Positions 1 through 6,698 of a stretch of DNA of 19,718 nucleotides are shown one piece after another. Position 1 is the first letter of the stretch, and each line of letters opens with the position of its first letter. The stretch lies in the NCBI GenBank assembly GCA_900548505.1, contig URKI01000041.1, forward strand, positions 1 to 19,718, read 5' to 3'. The stretch is from an uncultured Oscillibacter sp. (GTDB lineage Bacteria > Bacillota > Clostridia > Oscillospirales > Oscillospiraceae). The notes under the pieces are model-generated. The model saw only the letters and a program-made list of their open reading frames with translations, had not been told where the DNA came from and did not search any database. The translations under genes were made by a program, and so were the position numbers.

Positions 1-24
1 CTCGGAGATGTGTATAAGAGACAG
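1..24 (+). other. Residual Nextera adapter / Tn5 mosaic end (artefact)
   Basis: Bases 6-24 read AGATGTGTATAAGAGACAG, the 19-bp Tn5 mosaic end used in Illumina Nextera libraries, and the five bases before it (CTCGG) match the read-2 adapter arm. Genomic sequence starts at base 25, where the ABC ATPase reading frame picks up in mid-protein. This is untrimmed library sequence at a contig end, not part of the organism's DNA. Confidence 0.97.
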
Positions 25-302
25 ATCCCACGGAGATGTCCGGCGGCCAACAGCAGCGCGTGGCCATCGCCCGTGCCATTGCGGCCCATCCGCCCATCAT
101 CATGGCCGACGAGCCCACCGGCGCTCTGGATTCCCACACCGGCCAGGAGGTGCTGCACTTTTTGCAGCAGCTTAACCGGGAGGGCACCACGGTGATCCTC
201 ATCACCCATGACAACGGCATTGCCGCCACCGCCCGCCGCTGCGTGCGTCTGGCGGACGGCAAGATCGTGGACGACCGCGTGCAGGAGGTGGATTGGCTGT
301 GA
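25..302 (+). CDS. ABC transporter ATP-binding protein, MacB/LolD type (5'-truncated)
   Basis: This is the C-terminal ~91 residues of an ATPase that powers an ABC exporter of the MacB/LolD/FtsE group. The frame enters at the adapter junction (first full codon at 27, reading PTEMSGGQQQR), so the first ATG at 36 is not the true start. The signature motif SGGQQQ, Walker B IIMADEPTGALD and the H-loop histidine in ITHD are all visible. The Walker A half lies off the contig. The ATPase works as a dimer on the cytoplasmic face of the membrane. The stop overlaps the start of the permease gene by four bases (GTGA), which implies translational coupling and one transporter complex. The substrate cannot be read from this fragment. 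Confidence 0.93.
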
Positions 303-1549
303 ATATCCAACAGGCGATCAAAATGGCCTTCCGCTCCATTATGGGCAACAAGGGCCGTTCCATCCTCACTATGCTGGGCATCATCATCGGTATTGCCTCC
401 GTGATGACCATCGTCTCCACGGTCAACGGCATGAACCAGCAGTCCCTCAAACAGTTCGAGGCCATGGGCAGCAACCGCATCGACGTGCAGGCCAGCCTCT
501 ACAACGGACAAAATGCATTTGAGGCCCTGTATGACTACTGCAACTCCCTGGGCAGCGACCTGGTGCTGGGCGTGACGCCGGATGCGTACTTCAGCGCAAA
601 CGTGGTCTACGGCTCCAAGAGCAGCAAGGCCATGGAAAAGAACCAGGAGAACATGTGGAACAGCGACGGCGGCGCCAATACCCAGGTGGCCCTGCCCCCA
701 GAGCTGCGCTTCGGCAGCGACCAGTATTCTGTGTGCAACAACTTCCAGATCGCCGCCGGACGGGACCTGAGCAAGATCGACATCCGCAATTACAACCAGG
801 TGTGCGTGCTGGGCGCCCGGGCCGCGCAGAACTTCTTCAACTATGCAGATCCTGTGGGCCAGGTCATGCAGGTTAACGGCATTCCCTTTACGGTGATCGG
901 CGTCTACGGAGAGAAGGACCCGGATTCTGCCTGGTCCATGGATAACATCATCGTCTTTCCCTATACGGCCAGCCGTATCCTCAGCCCCGGCACCCAGATG
1001 AGCCAGTTCGTGGTGAAGGCGGCCTCCAACAAGGCCGCCGTGGAGGCCACTTCCCGCATCAGTGGTTTTCTGACCGGCCTGACCAACAACGGTCAGAGCG
1101 GCTGGGGCTACGCCCAGAGCAACAACCAGTGGCAGCAGTCGCAAAATGAGTACACCACCATGCTCTCCATGGTGCTGGGCGGCATCGCGGCCATCTCGTT
1201 GCTGGTGGGCGGCATCGGCATTATGAATATCATGCTGGTGACGGTGACGGAGCGGACCAGAGAGATCGGTATCCGCCGGGCCATCGGCGCCGAGCGCAGC
1301 TCCATCGTCACCCAGTTTTTGATCGAGGCAGCCATGATCTGCGGCATGGGCGGCATCATCGGTATCGCCATCGGCACGGTGGGCACACGGATCGCCGGCA
1401 AGCTGCTCATCAAAATCGACATCTGGCCGTCCGTCGGCATCACCCTGGGCGCGTTTTTGCTGTCGGTCGCGCTGGGTATCCTGTTTGGCATCTATCCCGC
1501 GGCCAAGGCATCCAAGCTTCAGCCTGTGGAAGCCCTGCGGGCGGAATGA
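299..1549 (+). CDS. ABC transporter permease, MacB/FtsX family
   Basis: This is the membrane subunit (416 aa) of a MacB-like mechanotransmission exporter. The first transmembrane helix lies at about residues 21-43 after a short amphipathic N-terminus (NIQQAIKMAFRSI). It is followed by a ~240-residue extracellular MacB periplasmic-core-like domain, then three helices near 286-310, 341-363 and 378-400. The family signature VGGIGIMNIMLVTVTERTRE, the REIGIRRAIGA segment and the YPAAKASKLQPVEALRAE ending are typical. I chose GTG at 299, which overlaps the ATPase stop as GTGA and lies 10 nt after AGGAGG (283-288). A TTG at 293 is in frame but only 4 nt from that site. In Firmicutes such pairs export peptides, antibiotics or lipoproteins; the cargo here is unknown. 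Confidence 0.93.
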   Translation: MNIQQAIKMAFRSIMGNKGRSILTMLGIIIGIASVMTIVSTVNGMNQQSLKQFEAMGSNRIDVQASLYNGQNAFEALYDYCNSLGSDLVLGVTPDAYFSANVVYGSKSSKAMEKNQENMWNSDGGANTQVALPPELRFGSDQYSVCNNFQIAAGRDLSKIDIRNYNQVCVLGARAAQNFFNYADPVGQVMQVNGIPFTVIGVYGEKDPDSAWSMDNIIVFPYTASRILSPGTQMSQFVVKAASNKAAVEATSRISGFLTGLTNNGQSGWGYAQSNNQWQQSQNEYTTMLSMVLGGIAAISLLVGGIGIMNIMLVTVTERTREIGIRRAIGAERSSIVTQFLIEAAMICGMGGIIGIAIGTVGTRIAGKLLIKIDIWPSVGITLGAFLLSVALGILFGIYPAAKASKLQPVEALRAE

Positions 1550-1563
1550 GAGGGAGAATCAAT

Positions 1564-3813
1564 ATGAAAAAACGAGTGATCAGTTTGCTCATGGCGGTGT
1601 GCCTGGCAGCTACGGCGCTGGTATTCCCGGCCCAGGCTGCCGAGACCGTCCGCTTTTCCGACATCCATGACAAAGAGACCATCATGGCTGTGGAGTCGCT
1701 GCGGCTCATGGGCGTGCTGGACGGCTATGCCGACGGCACGTTCCGGCCGGACGGTGTATTGACCCGGGCGCAGTTCTGCAAAATGGCGGTCTACGCCATG
1801 AACGGCGAAAGTGAACTGGGCCTTTACCGGGCGGTGACCGTGTTCCCGGACGTGAAGCCCTCCTACTGGGCGGCTCCGTACATCAACATGGCCTCCAAGG
1901 GCAAGGCCATCATCGCTGGCTATGCCGACGGGCTGTTCCACCCTGACCGCACGGTCACGGTGGGACAGGCGGTGACCATCCTGCTGCGCCTGCTGGGCTA
2001 TAAGGACGAGAATGTGGGCGGCATCTGGCCCCAGGGCTACATGGCCGTGGGCCAGACCATCGGCCTTACCAACGGCGTGAGCACCGATCCCTATGCGCCC
2101 CTGACCCGCGGCCAGGCTGCGCAGCTTTTCCTGAATCTGCTGCGTGCAGAGATGCGGGAGGGCGGCAAGTATGTCTCCACCATCGGTACGCCGGTGGAGA
2201 ATACCGTGCTGGTGTCCGCCAACGCCACCGGACCGGACGGCCGCGGCAACGCCCTGCAGACCGCCTCCGGCGATGTCTATCAGATCTATTCCGGAAAGGC
2301 CTCCAACGGAGCTCTCAACGGCTATAAGGGCACGCTGGTGCTGGCCAAGAACGGCTCCAAGGCGCTGACCTTCGTGCCCGACGCAATGGGCGCCAGCCGC
2401 ACGGTCACGCTCTCCAGCAAGACGGCTACCCAGCTGGTGGATACCAATGGCGTCCGCTATGCGGTGGAGAGCAGCACGCCCACCTATTACAACGGCGAGG
2501 AGACCACCTGGGGCAGCGCGTTCAGCTGGCTGCTGGCAGGCACCTCTGTGACGCTGTACCTCAACGAGGCCGGCGGCGTGGATTACGTGTTCGTGGGCGG
2601 CGGTTCCAGCTCCACGGCAGCCGTGGTGGTGTATGAGGATGAGTCCGCGGCGGGCTTCGACAGCCTCACCGGCGGCGCCACCAATTACACCATCTACAAG
2701 AACGGCTCCAGTGCCACCATGGCGGACCTGCGCAAGTACGACGTGGCGGTTTACTCCGCTGCCTCCAACAGCATTCGGGTGTGCGATACCCGCGTGACAG
2801 TGTACTATGAGAACTGCTATCCCAACGCCAAGGAGCCCTCTGAGATCACAGTGCTGGGCGGCGTCAAGCTGCCAGTCCTGGCCACGGCCATGACCAGCCT
2901 TTCTAAGTTCGCTCCCGGCGATCAGATGACGCTGCTTCTGACTGAGGACGGCAAGGTAGCCGGCGCTCTGGAGGCTGTGGGCAGCTCCGGCCGCGGCAAT
3001 GCCATGGGCATCGTCCGGGACGGCACGGTGCAGATGCTTTGCGGCACGGCCAAGATCTCCGTGCCGGCCAACGACGCCAAGCAATATGAGGGCCAGGTGG
3101 TCCGCATCTCCTCTACCCGCAGCGGCGTGACGCTCTCGCCTGCTACCGGCGGTGCCTCCGGCGACCTGAATGTTTCCGAGCGCAAGTTGGGCGGCCGGGC
3201 TCTGGCGGAGAACGTCATGGTGTTCCGCAACGGACAGGACGTGAACCTCAACCAGTTGACCTCCAACACCGTGTCTTCTTCCGATATCCGCTATGCCCGC
3301 CTCAACTGGGCCGGTCAGGTGGATCTGATCGTGCTGGGCAATGCCGAGGAGTCCACGGTCTACTATGGCCGCGCAGTGGTGACCAAGGGCCAGCGTGTCC
3401 AGATCACCGATGAAAACGGCAAGGAGCCCGGCGAGGAGGGCTACATCCCCACCTACAGCCAGGGCCAGACCATGCTGGAAGTGGTCTACGGCGACGGCAA
3501 GTCCGTCGGTCCCTTCTCCACCGGCTACGATGTCCGTACTGGCGACTATGTGAAGGTGATCCTCAACTCCAGCGGCTCGGCATTTATGCACTGCGAGAAG
3601 CTGACGGAGCTGGACGATGTGCCCAACAGCGCCTGGAGCGGCCAGTCCGCAGTGACGGTGGGCGGCCGTACCTACAAGGTGAGCGAGGATGTGCCTTGCT
3701 TCAATCGCAGCACCGGCGGCTGGATGTCGCTGTCCGCAGCGCACGGCTATTCCAACCATTGCAACCTCTACGTCTCCGACGGCGTGGTGCGCGTCATCGA
3801 AGTGGGAGACTGA
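1564..3813 (+). CDS. Secreted S-layer homology (SLH) domain protein
   Basis: This is a 749-aa exported cell-surface protein. Residues 1-26 form a signal peptide (MKKR, then a hydrophobic stretch, cleaved after AQA). Three SLH modules follow at about 29-80, 92-147 and 152-196, each with the FxDv start and a GYADGxFxPDxxxTR/V core (the third is more diverged). SLH triplets normally bind pyruvylated secondary cell-wall polymer and anchor the protein to the wall. Residues ~200-749 are rich in Gly, Ser, Thr and Val, look beta-rich, and match no domain I recognise. I chose ATG at 1564 because it follows AGAGGGAGA (1549-1557) and gives a clean signal peptide; the ATG at 1546 overlapping the permease stop is in frame but worse placed. 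Closeness to the ABC genes suggests one operon. A terminator follows. Confidence 0.9.
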   Translation: MKKRVISLLMAVCLAATALVFPAQAAETVRFSDIHDKETIMAVESLRLMGVLDGYADGTFRPDGVLTRAQFCKMAVYAMNGESELGLYRAVTVFPDVKPSYWAAPYINMASKGKAIIAGYADGLFHPDRTVTVGQAVTILLRLLGYKDENVGGIWPQGYMAVGQTIGLTNGVSTDPYAPLTRGQAAQLFLNLLRAEMREGGKYVSTIGTPVENTVLVSANATGPDGRGNALQTASGDVYQIYSGKASNGALNGYKGTLVLAKNGSKALTFVPDAMGASRTVTLSSKTATQLVDTNGVRYAVESSTPTYYNGEETTWGSAFSWLLAGTSVTLYLNEAGGVDYVFVGGGSSSTAAVVVYEDESAAGFDSLTGGATNYTIYKNGSSATMADLRKYDVAVYSAASNSIRVCDTRVTVYYENCYPNAKEPSEITVLGGVKLPVLATAMTSLSKFAPGDQMTLLLTEDGKVAGALEAVGSSGRGNAMGIVRDGTVQMLCGTAKISVPANDAKQYEGQVVRISSTRSGVTLSPATGGASGDLNVSERKLGGRALAENVMVFRNGQDVNLNQLTSNTVSSSDIRYARLNWAGQVDLIVLGNAEESTVYYGRAVVTKGQRVQITDENGKEPGEEGYIPTYSQGQTMLEVVYGDGKSVGPFSTGYDVRTGDYVKVILNSSGSAFMHCEKLTELDDVPNSAWSGQSAVTVGGRTYKVSEDVPCFNRSTGGWMSLSAAHGYSNHCNLYVSDGVVRVIEVGD

Positions 3814-3830
3814 AAAACCCAATCACGCGA

Positions 3831-3867
3831 AAAGCGGAGGACGGCAGATGCCGTCCTCCGCTTTACA
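3831..3867 (+). terminator. Terminator after the SLH gene
   Basis: There is a perfect 15-bp inverted repeat (3831-3845 with 3850-3864) around a 4-nt loop (AGAT), 17 nt past the SLH stop. The stem core is GCGGAGGACGGC and the descending arm ends in CTTT. The U-run is short, but stem strength and position support termination of the ABC/SLH operon. Confidence 0.8.
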
Positions 3868-3916
3868 AATCTCATCCTGAGGAGTATGCTGGCCATAGAA
3901 AAAGGAGGGAGCTGCC

Positions 3917-4366
3917 ATGATCTACGATACCCTGGCGCATAAGAACCAGTACCGGAGCCTGAACCCCCGGCTTGCAAAGGCGCTGGATTTCCTGGCTGAG
4001 ACGGATTTTTCCGTCCTGCCGGACGGGCGCTGCGACATCGACGGCGACGAGGTGTTTGCCAACGTCATGACCTATGAGACCAAAATTGCTAATGAGACGC
4101 CGGAATCCCACCGCCGGTATATGGACATCCAGTACCTGATCGAGGGAGAGGAACTGGTGGGCGTGGGTGCCCTGGAGCGGATGACTGAAGTGGTGGAGGC
4201 TCGGCCCGAGGGGGATATCTGGCTCCACCGGGGCCCCGTGGACTATGTGACCATCGGGCAGGGACGCTTTGTGGCTGTGTGGCCGGGAGACGCCCACGCC
4301 CCCGGCATCGCGCCGGACGGCGTGCCTAAGCGTGCCCGCAAGTGCGTGGTGAAAGTGCTGGTATAA
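3917..4366 (+). CDS. YhcH/YjgK/YiaL family protein (NanQ/EbgC-like)
   Basis: This 149-aa protein is full length for the YhcH/YjgK/YiaL (DUF386) family, a cupin-fold group. Characterised members include EbgC and the N-acetylneuraminate anomerase NanQ. The family core is visible: E63 and H65 in PESHRRYMDIQYLIEGEE, and H127 in WPGDAHAPG, residues expected to line the metal/sugar pocket. The start at 3917 follows AAGGAGGG (3902-3909) with a good spacer. It is preceded by one terminator and followed by another, so it looks monocistronic. No sialic acid or sugar-catabolic genes adjoin it, so the substrate is open; sugar anomerase activity is inferred from the family only. Confidence 0.88.
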   Translation: MIYDTLAHKNQYRSLNPRLAKALDFLAETDFSVLPDGRCDIDGDEVFANVMTYETKIANETPESHRRYMDIQYLIEGEELVGVGALERMTEVVEARPEGDIWLHRGPVDYVTIGQGRFVAVWPGDAHAPGIAPDGVPKRARKCVVKVLV

Positions 4367-4369
4367 GAA

Positions 4370-4409
4370 AAGTGCGCCGGAGCATTGCTCCGGCGCACTT
4401 GTTTTTTTT
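4370..4409. terminator. Bidirectional terminator between convergent genes
   Basis: A 14-bp perfect stem (4370-4383 with 4387-4400) has a 3-nt loop and is followed on the + strand by G and eight Ts (4402-4409). On the - strand the stem is followed by TTCTTATA. It sits between the YhcH-family gene (+, ends 4366) and the methyltransferase gene (-, ends 4427), so it probably serves both. Confidence 0.88.
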
Positions 4410-4426
4410 ATACCGTTGACCGGCAC

Positions 4427-5656
4427 TCAGACTACCTGGAACAGATAGAACTTGAGATAGCTGGTCTCCTCCACGCCCCAGAGGATGGGGTGGTCGCAGC
4501 TTTGCTGGCGGGCTTCGATCTGCCGCAGCTGCACGCCTGCGTCCCGGGCGGCGTCGTGAAGCATGGCTACGAACTTCTCCTCCGTGGCGAAGTGGGAGCA
4601 GGAGCAGGTGGCCAGCAGGCCGCCCCGGGGCAGCAGCCGCATGGCACGGTAGTTGATCTCCTTGTAGCCGGCCAGGGCGTTGGAGACGGTCTTGCGGGAC
4701 TTGGTGAAAGCCGGCGGGTCCAGAATGATGAAGTCATACTTGGTCGGCTGCTGGGCAAGCTGGGGCAGCAGGTCAAAGACGTTTGCCTGCACACACTCCA
4801 TCACGCCGTCCAGCCCGTTGCGCGCGGCGTTGGCCCGGGCCATCTCCACGGCGGACTCCGATACGTCCACGGCGGTGACATGCTTGGCGCCGCCCATAGC
4901 GGCATTGAGGGCGAAAGAGCCGGTGTGGGTGAAGCAGTCCAGCACCGTCTTTCCCCGGGCCAGGTGGGCAACCGCCCGGCGGTTATATTTCTGATCCAGG
5001 AAAAAGCCGGTCTTTTGGCCGTTTTCCACATCCACCAGATACTTCACGCCGTTTTCCGTGATCTCTGTCACCGCAGACTGGGGCGGCTCCTCACCGGGCA
5101 GGGCATACCAGCCCTTGCCCTGAGAAAGGCCTTCCTTTTCCCGCAGGGCCACATCATTGCGCAGGAAAACGCCCCGGATAGCAAAACCGTCCTCCCGCAG
5201 CAGCTTGACCAGCGCCGGCAGCAGGATGTCCTGAATGCGTTCCATGCCCACGGAGAGCACCTGCACGCTCAGAAGATCCCGGAACTTGTCCACGGTCAGA
5301 CCGGGGAAAGCGTCGGCCTCTCCGAAGATGATCCGGCAGGCGTCCAGATCCTCCGGGCCCATGACCGCCTTGCGGTATTCCCAGGCCCAGCGGAGCTTGC
5401 GCTCCCAAAAGGCTGTATCAAAACGGTCGTTGGCGTTGCGGCTGATGAGGCGCACGCGGATCTTGGAATGCTCCGAGAAAAAGCCGGTGCCAAGATACCG
5501 GCCCTTTTTGCTGACCACGTCTACCAGAGTGCCGTTTTCCACGTACTCGGGGGCGGAGGTGATCTCTTCGGCATAGACCCAGGGGTGACCCCGGTGAATG
5601 GCGGCCTCCGCCTTGGGCGTGACGGCAAAGACGGGGTAGCTTCGCTCTGCTTTCAT
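4427..5656 (-). CDS. rlmI: 23S rRNA (cytosine-5) methyltransferase, RlmI-like
   Basis: This is a 409-aa class I SAM-dependent RNA methyltransferase. An N-terminal PUA domain (about residues 8-75, HRGHPWVYAEEI) is followed by a central RlmI-type domain with QKTGFFLDQ (214-222). The Rossmann fold has motif I at VLDCFTHTGSFALNAA (238-253), motif IV at LDPPAF (312-317) and the cysteine motif TCSCSHF (350-356), where C351 or C353 would form the catalytic thioether. The E. coli family member RlmI makes m5C1962 in 23S rRNA; Firmicute relatives are often annotated only as class I rRNA methyltransferase, so exact target position is inferred. The start is supported by AAGGAG on the complementary strand (5664-5669), 7 nt upstream. 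It converges with the YhcH-family gene and diverges from the amidase gene. Confidence 0.9.
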   Translation of the reverse strand: MKAERSYPVFAVTPKAEAAIHRGHPWVYAEEITSAPEYVENGTLVDVVSKKGRYLGTGFFSEHSKIRVRLISRNANDRFDTAFWERKLRWAWEYRKAVMGPEDLDACRIIFGEADAFPGLTVDKFRDLLSVQVLSVGMERIQDILLPALVKLLREDGFAIRGVFLRNDVALREKEGLSQGKGWYALPGEEPPQSAVTEITENGVKYLVDVENGQKTGFFLDQKYNRRAVAHLARGKTVLDCFTHTGSFALNAAMGGAKHVTAVDVSESAVEMARANAARNGLDGVMECVQANVFDLLPQLAQQPTKYDFIILDPPAFTKSRKTVSNALAGYKEINYRAMRLLPRGGLLATCSCSHFATEEKFVAMLHDAARDAGVQLRQIEARQQSCDHPILWGVEETSYLKFYLFQVV

Positions 5657-5682
5657 AGAAAAACTCCTTTTGGAATCTGATT

Positions 5683-5728
5683 TTTCACCAGTCTATCACA
5701 TTTTTGTCTCCGACGCCATATGGTGAAA
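5683..5728. repeat. 8-bp inverted repeat in the divergent intergenic region
   Basis: TTTCACCA (5683-5690) and TGGTGAAA (5721-5728) are perfect inverted copies 30 nt apart in the 91-bp gap between the divergent methyltransferase and amidase starts. It could be a regulator site or a transcript stem. I see no convincing promoter pair here; a TTGGAA at 5670 with a poor -10 near 5693 is the best on the + strand. Confidence 0.35.
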
Positions 5729-5747
5729 GAGAGAAGGAGGGATTTTC

Positions 5748-6491
5748 ATGCCCAAGATTTACCTCAGCCCGTCCACCCAGGACTGGAATCCCTATGTAAC
5801 GGGCAGCGGCTCGGAGGAATACCATATGAACCGCATCGCGGACGCCCTGGTGCCGTATCTCATGTCCAACGGCATCCAATATAGCCGCAACCGGCCGGAG
5901 ATGACGGCAGCCTCGTCCATCCGGGAGGCCAACGCCGGAGAGTACGACCTGTATCTGGCACTCCACTCCAATGCTTCCCCGGAAAGCCGGGCGGGGCAGG
6001 AGCGGGGCATCATCGTTTTTTACTATCCCGGCAGCGCGGAGGGACAGCGGGCCGCGGAGCTGATCGCCGGGGAGCTTAAGCAGATCTATCCGCTGCCGGA
6101 CAAGGTGACCACCCGCACCACCACGGCACTGGGAGAGGTGCGTCAGCCCCGGTTCCCGGCGGTGCTGGCGGAGATCGGCTATCACGACAACTACGAGGAC
6201 GCCCTGTGGATCGAGGGTCATACGGAGGCCATCTCCCAGCAGCTGGCCCGGGCGCTGACGGCCTATTTTGGTTTGCCGTTCATCTACCCCTCGCCGGTGC
6301 GGGAGGGGATCGTCACCGTCCGGGACGGCACGCTGAACCTCCGTGCCGCGCCGGACCCCACCGCGTCCATCCTGACCGGGCTCCCCGACGGCGCCGCCGT
6401 GGCCATCTACGGCGAGTGGGAGGGATGGTATGTGGTCCACTACGGGGAGTTGGTGGGATACGCGGCGGCAGCATATATCGAGACGGAGTGA
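5748..6491 (+). CDS. N-acetylmuramoyl-L-alanine amidase (Amidase_3) with C-terminal SH3 domain
   Basis: This 247-aa predicted peptidoglycan hydrolase would cleave the MurNAc-L-Ala bond. Residues 1-175 look like an Amidase_3 domain: strand-1 IYLSPSTQDWN, acidic E23/E24, the zinc histidine H73 in LALHSNA, and the catalytic-type glutamate E142 in PAVLAEIGYHDN. Residues ~186-247 are a bacterial SH3 domain (VRDGTLNLRAAPDPTA...GLPDGA...WYVVHYGELVGYAAAAYIE) for cell-wall binding. The position that is normally the first zinc-ligand His (PGHGG) reads PSTQ, so zinc binding differs from the classical set. There is no signal peptide or membrane helix, which resembles phage-type or domesticated endolysins more than a secreted autolysin; no other phage gene is nearby. 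The start follows AAGGAGG (5734-5740). Confidence 0.88.
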   Translation: MPKIYLSPSTQDWNPYVTGSGSEEYHMNRIADALVPYLMSNGIQYSRNRPEMTAASSIREANAGEYDLYLALHSNASPESRAGQERGIIVFYYPGSAEGQRAAELIAGELKQIYPLPDKVTTRTTTALGEVRQPRFPAVLAEIGYHDNYEDALWIEGHTEAISQQLARALTAYFGLPFIYPSPVREGIVTVRDGTLNLRAAPDPTASILTGLPDGAAVAIYGEWEGWYVVHYGELVGYAAAAYIETE

Positions 6492-6508
6492 GCGCCCGCC
6501 GCGGCCAT

Positions 6509-6536
6509 GTATGTTTCGGGTAAATATACGCTTTTT
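6509..6536 (+). terminator. Possible weak terminator after the amidase gene
   Basis: GTATGTTT (6509-6516) pairs with AAATATAC (6522-6529), with one G-U, around a CGGGT loop, and five Ts follow at 6532-6536. The stem is AT-rich, so strength is doubtful. It ends just before the -35 of the next promoter. Confidence 0.4.
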
Positions 6537-6538
6537 CC

Positions 6539-6567
6539 TTGACAGCGCCGGGGGAAATGATTAAACT
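6539..6567 (+). promoter_or_regulatory. Sigma-A-type promoter for rny
   Basis: TTGACA (6539-6544), a 17-nt spacer and TAAACT (6562-6567) form a good vegetative promoter. It implies a ~125-nt leader before the RNase Y start. Confidence 0.72.
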
Positions 6568-6627
6568 AAAAAAAGATAATCATCGGGAGGCGAAAGGGGT
6601 GCCGGCCCGATTGTTTTCTGACCGTGC

Positions 6628-6653
6628 GACCGCGCCGGAACTGCGGCGCGGTC
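6628..6653 (+). promoter_or_regulatory. Stem-loop in the rny 5' leader
   Basis: GACCGCGCC (6628-6636) pairs perfectly with GGCGCGGTC (6645-6653) around an 8-nt loop, about 45 nt before the start codon. A six-A run, not a T-run, follows shortly after, so it is not a terminator. It could affect stability or autoregulation of the RNase Y mRNA, but this is inference. Confidence 0.5.
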
Positions 6654-6698
6654 TGCATCTGCAAAAAACCAATACCGACAATGAGGAGGAAGATTACG

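Noticed and set aside
1519..3822. Long open frame antisense to the SLH gene (767 codons)
   Set aside because: It mirrors the real gene in a GC-rich genome. It reads as His/Gly/Ala-rich, has no domain, and the + strand has signal peptide and SLH motifs.
4385..5680. 431-codon open frame on + opposite the methyltransferase
   Set aside because: Composition artefact of high-GC coding DNA; the - strand frame has complete PUA and SAM motifs and a ribosome binding site.
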